The notes below the pieces were generated by a model. The model searched no databases, was not told the origin of the DNA, and saw nothing but the letters and a program-made list of their open reading frames with translations. Below, piece after piece: positions 21,493-28,403 of a stretch of 33,419 nucleotides of DNA. This DNA is from a virus: positions 1 to 33,419 of the IMG/VR virus record IMGVR_UViG_3300013307_000037; one strand, written 5' to 3'. A program made the position numbers and the translations under genes. Positions within the stretch are counted from its first letter, which is position 1. The number at the start of each line of letters is the position of its first letter.

Positions 21493-23141
21493 CTGAGCCA
21501 GTCCTCGTTGGGTTTGCCCAGAAGCTGCGCGGTCCAGCCGCTCATGCTTCTGGCGTACGGAAGCATCTCCTGATGTCTAGTCTGCCACGCTCTCGTGAAG
21601 GCCGTGACGGCGTGCCACTTCTGGCCGCGGAACCCGTTGGGGCTACTGTCCATGGGCACGCCGCAGAACACGATCTTGTCGTGTCCGTGCTCGCGAGCCA
21701 CCTGATACGCGAACAGTCCGCTGCTGCCGCCCCAGTCCCGCAGCATCTTGCCGCGCGGCGGGTTCAGCTTGCGCGCCCCGTCGTGGCACCACAGTTCGAG
21801 TGGGGGCTCCAGCCCGTTGTTCTTGCGCTGACCTAGCCACGTCGGCAGCTTGTCCGGATGCAGCGTGCAGGCCACGACGGGATGCGGGAACTCGCCGATC
21901 TGATCGTTCACCACGTAGTACTCGACGCGGTTACCTCGGAACATGGTCTGAAGTTCCATCAGGTCTCGCTGCCAGCACTCCGCACCGCCGACTACGATCG
22001 CCACGCGGCTACCGGGCGCGGGCTGCTCGGCGACCGCGGTCGAGCGACGAGCGATGAAACAGTTGTTGGCGAACCACCACGTCTGCTTGTTTCGCGCGCG
22101 CAGCATGTCGCACAGTTCAGTAGTCAGCTGCTCGTCTATCTCGAAGCCGCGCGCACGAAACTTGGCGTACCAGTACGGTCGCTCCTGCTCGTTGACGTGG
22201 CAGTGGCCGCCGAACCCAGCCTTGGCCGCGCTGAACAGAACGGCGTGCTCGGCAGCGTTGCACACCGTGTCCACCAGCGTGTCGGCGTACTTCTCCTCGA
22301 CGTGCTCGGCGACCTCGGTGCAGATAGCCACGTCGTGCTTGCCCACGTCTAGCGGCTGCGTGAGATCGCGTATCACGGCGTCAGGAAAATGCTTCAGTAC
22401 GTTGGTGCTACCGTCCACCCCGAGAATTGCCTTGCCCAAGCCGCCGAGTGCCTGAAGGATGTAGCCGTTGCCACAGCCGAAGTCCACGGCGCTGTTGAAG
22501 TGCAGACGAGCGTCGAGCCACTTGGCGATATTGACATATTCGTTGCGCCAGCCGACGTGCATCTGGTAGAACTTGGCGTCGTAGTCTGCATCCAGGTTGC
22601 GCGCTATGTCGCCCGGCTTGGTACCCTCGAAGCACATGCTCTCGAGCGCGTTGAACTCGTCTCCGATCACGTGACCATGACCCTCGACGCTGATCAGCGC
22701 CTTGTGGCTGCTGTCGCCGGGTAGACACTCCTCTATCCTATCGAAGCCCACGTACTTCAGCGTCGATCGCATCAGGCTCGCTGTCCACCCTGCCTCGTGA
22801 CCGTGGCAGAATATCATGGCGTGCAGGGCACCCTTACGATCGGGGGTCGGCGCCCAGCCTCGCTGATGCACCCAGTTGTAGTATCGCTGATTATCTGACT
22901 CCGCCAGCTTCTCGAGGCTCGGCACCGTCACTCGCAGCACGCCACCGGGCCGCAGCACGCGCAGCGCCTCGTCGAAGAACCGCACGGCATCGTGAAACTT
23001 GACGTGCTCCACGCAGTGCTCTATGAAGATGAAGTCTGCTGACGCCGTGGGCCACGGCAGAGGCTTGGTGATATCTACGTCGCGATCGTGATTCGACCAG
23101 CCGGGTAGCTTGTTAGTACCGCATCCCAGATTTAGTTTCAC
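21489..23141 (-). CDS. Fusion: two SAM methyltransferases plus MptE-like domain
   Basis: A 550-aa protein with three units. Unit 1 (1-160) is a class I SAM methyltransferase: LNLGCGTNKL at the start, DFIFIEHCVEHV, LRPGGVLRVTVPS. Unit 2 (185-365) is a second methyltransferase: AVDFGCGNGYIL (218-229), AILGVDGS, VAICTEVAEHV. Unit 3 (379-550) starts with RVAIVVGGAECW and later has SSGLFAYQVAREHGHDKIVFCGVPMD, which resembles the DUF115/MptE-like Rossmann family. Sugar or surface-polymer modification is likely. The GTG at 23141 overlaps the next gene stop (GTGA) with AGGAG 6 bases in front. Joined to two glycosyltransferase-like genes, it may decorate virion glycans or DNA. Confidence 0.8.
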   Translation of the reverse strand: MKLNLGCGTNKLPGWSNHDRDVDITKPLPWPTASADFIFIEHCVEHVKFHDAVRFFDEALRVLRPGGVLRVTVPSLEKLAESDNQRYYNWVHQRGWAPTPDRKGALHAMIFCHGHEAGWTASLMRSTLKYVGFDRIEECLPGDSSHKALISVEGHGHVIGDEFNALESMCFEGTKPGDIARNLDADYDAKFYQMHVGWRNEYVNIAKWLDARLHFNSAVDFGCGNGYILQALGGLGKAILGVDGSTNVLKHFPDAVIRDLTQPLDVGKHDVAICTEVAEHVEEKYADTLVDTVCNAAEHAVLFSAAKAGFGGHCHVNEQERPYWYAKFRARGFEIDEQLTTELCDMLRARNKQTWWFANNCFIARRSTAVAEQPAPGSRVAIVVGGAECWQRDLMELQTMFRGNRVEYYVVNDQIGEFPHPVVACTLHPDKLPTWLGQRKNNGLEPPLELWCHDGARKLNPPRGKMLRDWGGSSGLFAYQVAREHGHDKIVFCGVPMDSSPNGFRGQKWHAVTAFTRAWQTRHQEMLPYARSMSGWTAQLLGKPNEDWLR

Positions 23142-23812
23142 TTTTCACTCCTGTCATTGTAGAATTGCTCCATCACGTCTATAGTCGCGTGCGTGAGCCA
23201 GTCCAACTTGTAGCTGCCGAGGTTCGCCACGGTCAGCGCCTTGAAGTCGTCGCGCATGGTGCGCCAGTTCAGGTATCTCAAATCGCGACCAACCAGTCCG
23301 CGGATCACAACCTCCGGCTCTGGTCGGCGATTGCGCCGCTCCCAGTCGTACTGCTGAAGAAAATTATTCGCCCTGATCCAGCTAGTGCGGAACAGCATCA
23401 GGCCGGTCTCGACCCAGTGATGCGGCGCACTGCTGACACGAGTGCTGGCGACCTGCACATTCTGGTGCTCCATCCAACCGATAGCGGGCTCGATAAGTGG
23501 CAGCAGCAGACTGTCGCACTCCACGTGTATCGCATAGTCGTAGCCCTCGGCGATAGCCCGGAACAGGCCGTAGCTGAAGGCTCTACCCCAGCCGTCGCGG
23601 CCGCCGCGCGACAGATGACCGATATTGTCCCGGAAAGAGTAGTACCGAATGGGCATCGGAATGTGCGGCAGGGACGGACTCTGGCTGTCCACCACCATCA
23701 CGTCTAGACCCTCGCGCTTGTTCCGAAGCGCGAGAGCCGACCACATCTCGAGTACGCGCGCCTTCTCCGGACCGTCGCTGTAGCACGTTCCGAATAGGAG
23801 CGCGCGCTTCAC
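23138..23812 (-). CDS. Glycosyltransferase-like protein (GT-A-like)
   Basis: A 224-aa protein with ALLFGTCYSDG at the start, a MVVDSQSPS strand, a GWGRAFSYGLFRAI helix and YAIHVECDSLLLP, where ECD takes the place of the DxD metal-binding motif of GT-A enzymes. The later WVETGLMLFRTSW fits the acceptor side. It is short for a full GT-A enzyme. GTG start at 23812, overlapping the upstream stop (GTGA), with only a weak Shine-Dalgarno sequence, so it is probably translated by coupling. Confidence 0.6.
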   Translation of the reverse strand: MKRALLFGTCYSDGPEKARVLEMWSALALRNKREGLDVMVVDSQSPSLPHIPMPIRYYSFRDNIGHLSRGGRDGWGRAFSYGLFRAIAEGYDYAIHVECDSLLLPLIEPAIGWMEHQNVQVASTRVSSAPHHWVETGLMLFRTSWIRANNFLQQYDWERRNRRPEPEVVIRGLVGRDLRYLNWRTMRDDFKALTVANLGSYKLDWLTHATIDVMEQFYNDRSEK

Positions 23813-24042
23813 GTGTTGATCACCGCGTTGAGTGCAACCAGCGCGCGATACGGATCGAGCAGTTCGGTGGTGCCGATGGTGTTGGCCTTGGCAGCGTTGA
23901 TGCGCGCCGCAGCCAGCGTCGGGTCACCCTCGGACCACTTGTCGTGGATCGTAGTGGTGCCCAGCGCCAGATCGATGTCCTTGAGTTCCCTGATGGGATC
24001 CAGGAGATCGAAGTTGTTCAGGACTGTGTGGACTCGTGCCAT
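23809..24042 (-). CDS. Small hypothetical protein
   Basis: A 77-aa helical protein (LLDPIRELKDIDLALG, LAAARINAAKAN) without a recognised family. The ATG at 24042 has GGAG 8 bases in front and lies 25 bases inside the end of the GT9-like gene. Its size and position between two glycosyltransferase-like genes suggest an accessory or structural role, but nothing supports a specific function. Confidence 0.6.
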   Translation of the reverse strand: MARVHTVLNNFDLLDPIRELKDIDLALGTTTIHDKWSEGDPTLAAARINAAKANTIGTTELLDPYRALVALNAVINT

Positions 24043-25013
24043 TGCTTGGTCTCCATTGGCAGGTTATCTATGAACTCCCGAATGCGCCTGCTCGCTTCGG
24101 GGATGTCGATCGCTTTGTTGCAGTTGCGCGGACAGTACTTCATGACCCCGTGACACTTGCAGGACACGATCGGATCGATGCCGAGTGTCGGAGCCAGATG
24201 CACCCCCGCTCTCTGCGTCGTGTCGTAGTTCTCGCGCCCCCCGTACACCGTGATGGAGGGCGTGCCGACGGCCTGCGCCAGAACGGGGGCGTTGCCCGCG
24301 CAGCAGAAGACTGCGTCTGCCTCGGCGATCAGGGCCGCCATGCCTGCCATCGACAGTGCCCCGTCGTGCGACGTGAAGTCTACGTCCCGCTCCACCGCTC
24401 CGACGATCTGCTCCTCCGGACCCAGATAGGCAAGGCTGACGACAAAGAAGTCTTGACGGGCGACCCTGTAGAGTGAGGCGTAGCTGAGCCAGTCCGGGTT
24501 TCTTCGCTTGCTCTCTGGCCACTCCCTGCGATAGACCACTGGGCGATAGACCATGAGCGGGCGATCGAATTTGTACCCGGTCATCTCTAGGAAGCGCAGT
24601 GCCTCGTCGCGCCACTCGCTGCGCACCGGCAGCGTGAAGTCAGGGGCGACGCTCGATGGCAGCCCGGCGACACGCATCATCGTATCGAGGATCGACCCGT
24701 ATCTGTCTATCTCGTGCTTGTGGTACCAGTTGCGTATCACGCGGTTGGTACGCGGTATGGACGACACGCTCCTGTAGATGCCGGGAAATTGTTCGCGCTC
24801 GCGCGCTATGTTCTGCCAGTGGCCCCACAGTCGCGTCTGCCGCAGCACCAGCTTCACGTCGTACTGTTCGATCAGATCGAGGTGTATCCAGGCGTGGCAG
24901 GTCTCGAGCCAGATATCGTAATTCGGCAGCAGCGACTTAAGAACCGCGCGCTGATGCACGCAGTCCCCGATGCCGTACATGCCGATATAGTGGAGAGGCG
25001 TGCGCGTCATCAC
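24018..25013 (-). CDS. GT9/heptosyltransferase-like glycosyltransferase
   Basis: A 331-aa GT-B-type protein resembling the ADP-heptose:LPS heptosyltransferase family. Visible features are IGMYGIGDCVHQRAVLKSL at the N-terminus (the G.GD loop) and LSMAGMAALIAEADAVFCCAGNAP (about 237-260) followed by AQAVGTPSITVYGG, the usual donor site. A Cys-rich stretch near the C-terminus (CKCHGVMKYCPRNC) is unusual and may bind a metal. It starts at GTG 25013 (GTGA overlap) or ATG 25010. It directly follows the tail fibre gene, so virion or fibre glycosylation is possible; DNA-base glycosylation is the alternative. Confidence 0.75.
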   Translation of the reverse strand: MMTRTPLHYIGMYGIGDCVHQRAVLKSLLPNYDIWLETCHAWIHLDLIEQYDVKLVLRQTRLWGHWQNIAREREQFPGIYRSVSSIPRTNRVIRNWYHKHEIDRYGSILDTMMRVAGLPSSVAPDFTLPVRSEWRDEALRFLEMTGYKFDRPLMVYRPVVYRREWPESKRRNPDWLSYASLYRVARQDFFVVSLAYLGPEEQIVGAVERDVDFTSHDGALSMAGMAALIAEADAVFCCAGNAPVLAQAVGTPSITVYGGRENYDTTQRAGVHLAPTLGIDPIVSCKCHGVMKYCPRNCNKAIDIPEASRRIREFIDNLPMETKQWHESTQS

Positions 25014-26485
25014 ATCGGGCCAGCGCGACTGATCTCGTACAGGGTCGTGCCATCATTGACGAACGCCAGTGTCCACTTCTTTCCAGAGACAGTGCCGGTG
25101 GCCAGCGTGCCGTTCATACTCACGTTGGCACCCGCCGTGATATTGAAGGACGAGGTGCCGCTCGTGATGATAATGAGCGTCGTGATCTCGCCCTCCCGCC
25201 CAGCGCCGCCGTTCAGGATTTGCAGATTGCCGGTCGGCGTGAACTTGCCGCTGGCGTAGTCGGCGCCGCTCGTACCGAGACTGATATTCGAGCTAGTCGA
25301 ACCTATGTTGATGAACGACGGGCGGTTGACCCAGTGCGTACCGTCGTACGTCAGCGTGTCTCCGACTGACGGAGACGTCAGGGTGGGGGCGAAGGCTGCG
25401 ACTGCCTCCCACTTGCCCGCCGTGTTGTTCCACGACAGAAGGAACCCGTCGATTCCGGAGCCCTCGGAGACAGTGACATCCGTGAGTGCTGACAGCGAAG
25501 TAGTGGTGGACGAGGGGGCTGTCGCCTCCCACTTGCCCGCAGTGTTGTTCCACGTCAGGGAGTAACCGTCTATGCCCACGCCCTTGGTGACATTGACGTC
25601 GGCTAACGCAGAAAGCGCCAATGTCAACCACTCAGTGCTCGCAGCAGTACCGTCTGTAGTCGCGAGCACCTGACCTGCTGAACCGGCCGGGGACGCTGGT
25701 GGTGCGCGGACTACGTCTATCCACTCCATGTCAACTGACGACCCTGTGGTGGTCGCCAGCGATTGACCGGGTTGTCCGGCCGGGGACGCTGGTGGTGCGT
25801 AGACGCCGTCGACCCACTCGGTATTCAGCGCGCTGCCGTCTCGCGTTGCTACCATCTGACCAGTCACGCCGCCCGGCGAGGACGGCGGAGCGTAGACACC
25901 CTCGAATGCGTGCCACGCGGCGTCCTGGTTGGTACCGCTGTTCTTGCGCAGATACTGCCCGGTGCTGCCGCCCGTCGGCAGCTTGTACGACCACGTGACG
26001 CTGTAGTCAGTGCCGTCCACCTTCGAGAGGACCTGACTTGTCGCACCACCTGCGGGCAGCGCGCTGCCCGGTGCGGACAGCAGAAGAGCGTAGTAGTTGT
26101 CTCCGGCACCGTCGTTGGCGTTGGGGTCGAAGCTTCCAGACGATGACGTGTGCGCGAAGATCACAAGATACAGATTGCCGTTGGCCGTGAACACGTCGTT
26201 GACCGAGTACGGCGTGCTCGGGGCCCACGCACCTCTGTCCCGGAACGTCGCTATCGGTATCGTGAATGGTCCACGCGTGGTGCTGTCGGTCATCGTGAAC
26301 ATCAACTCGTCACCGTGCAGCGTGATATTGTCGATGCTGACTGTGGTGTGCGCGTTAGTCTCCAGTGTCGAGATGCGCTGGTCGTGCTGGTAGAAGTTGA
26401 AATCTACCTCGAACGAAGTTAGTAGACGATTTACACCAACCCATCTCGCGCTTACCGGGTCTGTTTCACAGTACGTGATTGTCAC
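25010..26485 (-). CDS. Tail fibre-like protein with internal repeats
   Basis: A 491-aa protein. The N-terminal 110 residues (VNRLLTSFEVDFNFYQHDQRI, then APSTPYSVNDVFTANG) look like a virion-attachment region of phage fibres. Residues 196-288 hold three 31-residue units of the form APPASPAG..GQ.LAT..G.....EW. Residues 291-370 hold two 40-residue units (LSAL.DV.V..G.GIDG..L.WNNTAGKWEA). The C-terminus is Gly/Thr/Ser-rich beta structure. Beta-rich repeats like these form trimeric fibres that contact the host. GTG start at 26485 with AAGGGAG 6 bases in front; the track to 26584 enters the upstream gene. Confidence 0.8.
   Translation of the reverse strand: MTITYCETDPVSARWVGVNRLLTSFEVDFNFYQHDQRISTLETNAHTTVSIDNITLHGDELMFTMTDSTTRGPFTIPIATFRDRGAWAPSTPYSVNDVFTANGNLYLVIFAHTSSSGSFDPNANDGAGDNYYALLLSAPGSALPAGGATSQVLSKVDGTDYSVTWSYKLPTGGSTGQYLRKNSGTNQDAAWHAFEGVYAPPSSPGGVTGQMVATRDGSALNTEWVDGVYAPPASPAGQPGQSLATTTGSSVDMEWIDVVRAPPASPAGSAGQVLATTDGTAASTEWLTLALSALADVNVTKGVGIDGYSLTWNNTAGKWEATAPSSTTTSLSALTDVTVSEGSGIDGFLLSWNNTAGKWEAVAAFAPTLTSPSVGDTLTYDGTHWVNRPSFINIGSTSSNISLGTSGADYASGKFTPTGNLQILNGGAGREGEITTLIIITSGTSSFNITAGANVSMNGTLATGTVSGKKWTLAFVNDGTTLYEISRAGPM
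25376..25615 (-). repeat. Two 40-residue coding repeats in tail fibre gene
   Basis: Two consecutive units of about 120 bases encode near-identical LSAL.DV...GIDG..L.WNNTAGKWEA segments (residues 291-330 and 331-370). DNA identity is visible in the CCTCCCACTTGCCCGC blocks near 25408 and 25528. Confidence 0.85.
25622..25900 (-). repeat. Three 31-residue coding repeats in tail fibre gene
   Basis: Three units of 93 bases encode the APPASPAG...GQ.LAT..G.....EW repeat (residues 196-288). The second and third share an exact block including CCGGCCGGGGACGCTGGTGG, at about 25685 and 25777. Similar, more distant units precede them (residues 144-195). Confidence 0.85.
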
Positions 26486-26496
26486 TTCTATCTCCC

Positions 26497-28176
26497 TTAG
26501 AATGGACCCACGAGGCCGCCGCCAGTGGATACTGGGTCGAACGCTATGAGCGGTGGTGGGTCGCCAAACGGGACACCATACCAACCTGAGGCATTGACGT
26601 TAGTACCAGCATTGGGCAAGTTTTGTCCCCATGCCGAGCCGTAGAGCAGCACGCCCGGAATACCTTGCGGCCCTATCGGATCACCAATAATCCTACCACC
26701 ACCATCAGCGAGTTGATTTCGCCCGACACCGTACGATGGCCCAGTTCCCTTACTATCTAATCGGTAGGCACCAACTAAATAACCGGCAGCAATAATCTGG
26801 AAATCTCCATTAGGGGCGATCACGTGAGGTTTTTCTAACGGATAGACTTGCACCATTTGATTAGGCAGCGAACTATTCGTGTTCACAGGGCGATGGGCAC
26901 CGCGCCTGATCTTGAGCGGTACAGTCTCATTGTCCGCAGTGCAATAGATACTCCATAGCAACCCAGGAGGATCAGCCTGCGACGGCAGATCAGTAGTGAT
27001 ATGGTGTGTTGTTCCCATTAAGACACCACCGGCGAAGAATGAAGATGCAATCAATTGTGCTCCATCTAAGGCACGGTCTAGACTCCACGATGGATTTGTC
27101 TTATCATAAGCAAATACACTCACAGTCATATCATTAGTGACAGCGTTATTTGGGTTTGATCCAGATATGTTTTTTGGGACATGGATATTTATGAACGCAC
27201 CAGCAGCATTGACATTTACTTTGAACGCCCAAGCTGGGGCATTAGGTGAGCCCTGGGAGCCACTGTATTTGATAGGACGTGAACCAAGAAACACTACACT
27301 TTCATCAAGAATTTGATATGAGGGTACGCTCGTAGCGGGTCCACCAGCGAATGGATAAGCAGCAGCATTGACCACTACGATAACGGTACCACCCCAATTG
27401 ACATTAATGATATTTTGAAACGGATCTAGCCGATACGGCGGGTTGACACCGCCACTGCCTGTAATTTTACCTTGCGCGGGTTGGCTCATGTCAATCAGGT
27501 ACTGATTGAGCAGCTTAATCTGCTTGCCCTGTCCGTTGGTATCCGAGTTGTTCATGTTGATCGGACTGGCGTTGCCACTGGCCTTGTAGAAACTGAGTAC
27601 TTCCTGCTCGACATATTGGGAGTCGTTCTCGGTCGAGGGGTCTATCTGGTAGTCCTCACCCTGCACTACGTATGCTGTCAGCGTAGGGTCGTCGTCGAAG
27701 GCTGCCTGAGCATCGTCATCGATGTTAGTGTCGTAGTGCACGAACCGGCGCGCCTCGAACTGACGAGCCGTGGTGCTGTCGCTATCGTCACCAGTGTCAA
27801 ATACCAGATGCTTGTCCTGATAGCCCTGACCGTGTCCGTCACCGCCGAACGACTTCATCACCTTGATAACCGGCAGCGGTATCCACTCGTCCGGATCAGT
27901 AACGTCGTCAGTATTCTCAGGATCGCACAGCTTCAGTGTCACGTACTCCCGAGCTGGATTACCGTTCGGATCGTAGTCGTCCCCAGCAGGATCATCCATC
28001 CACTTCAGCTTGCGCTGATGCCCCTGCCACTGCACGTCAGGTTTCTGCGTGACGCTCTTGATAATGTCCATGCGCTCGACGTCTACCCACATGTCCTGAA
28101 GAACGTCTCCATTCTTGTTCGTTCCGACGATGCGGATAACGTGTGTCTTGCGGGTGTCTGGTGCGCCGGTGGACAT
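26497..28176 (-). CDS. Putative tail-associated protein with AT-richer C-terminal module
   Basis: A 559-aa protein in the tail region, without a family I can name. Residues 1-236 (RIVGTNKNGDVLQDMWVDVE at the start; acidic, DDSDSTTARQFEARRF in the middle) are encoded by GC-rich DNA like the neighbours. From about residue 237 (GKITGSGGVNPPYRLDPFQN) to the end the DNA is clearly AT-richer and the protein turns into Asn/Gly/Ser-rich beta structure. This suggests a swapped receptor-binding or structural module. The ATG at 28176 overlaps the upstream stop by one base (TAATG). Probably virion-located. Confidence 0.65.
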   Translation of the reverse strand: MSTGAPDTRKTHVIRIVGTNKNGDVLQDMWVDVERMDIIKSVTQKPDVQWQGHQRKLKWMDDPAGDDYDPNGNPAREYVTLKLCDPENTDDVTDPDEWIPLPVIKVMKSFGGDGHGQGYQDKHLVFDTGDDSDSTTARQFEARRFVHYDTNIDDDAQAAFDDDPTLTAYVVQGEDYQIDPSTENDSQYVEQEVLSFYKASGNASPINMNNSDTNGQGKQIKLLNQYLIDMSQPAQGKITGSGGVNPPYRLDPFQNIINVNWGGTVIVVVNAAAYPFAGGPATSVPSYQILDESVVFLGSRPIKYSGSQGSPNAPAWAFKVNVNAAGAFINIHVPKNISGSNPNNAVTNDMTVSVFAYDKTNPSWSLDRALDGAQLIASSFFAGGVLMGTTHHITTDLPSQADPPGLLWSIYCTADNETVPLKIRRGAHRPVNTNSSLPNQMVQVYPLEKPHVIAPNGDFQIIAAGYLVGAYRLDSKGTGPSYGVGRNQLADGGGRIIGDPIGPQGIPGVLLYGSAWGQNLPNAGTNVNASGWYGVPFGDPPPLIAFDPVSTGGGLVGPF

Positions 28177-28403
28177 TACTCGGCAGTGCCCCAGTCTGCC
28201 TCAGATTTCTCGTTGGTGTACTGTGTCATGTAGTACGACGAGCTAGCGCTCACGCTGCCGTTGAACGTCTTGCCGCCACCGCTGCGTCCGAACTGTAGAA
28301 TCACGTTCGGCACCCCCGCTCGACCGGGGGTGAAGAACGGTGTGCTCGGCGAGATGTCCGGCGTCTGGAATGGTCGTACTATCGCCTCGATGCTGTTGCT
28401 CAT
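28176..28403 (-). CDS. Small tail-region protein
   Basis: A 75-aa protein with TPFFTPGRAGVPNVILQFGRSG and a Ser/Tyr-rich C-terminal half (SVSASSSYYMTQYTNEKSEA). No family recognised. The ATG at 28403 overlaps the large tail protein stop (ATGA), with AGAAGGTG in front, and the stop is joined to the next gene by TAATG. Probably a small virion protein or assembly factor. Confidence 0.65.
   Translation of the reverse strand: MSNSIEAIVRPFQTPDISPSTPFFTPGRAGVPNVILQFGRSGGGKTFNGSVSASSSYYMTQYTNEKSEADWGTAE

Noticed and set aside
27472-28233. Plus-strand frame of 253 aa in the tail region
   Set aside because: Antisense of the 559-aa and 75-aa genes; no motif, Val/Leu/His-rich shadow composition.
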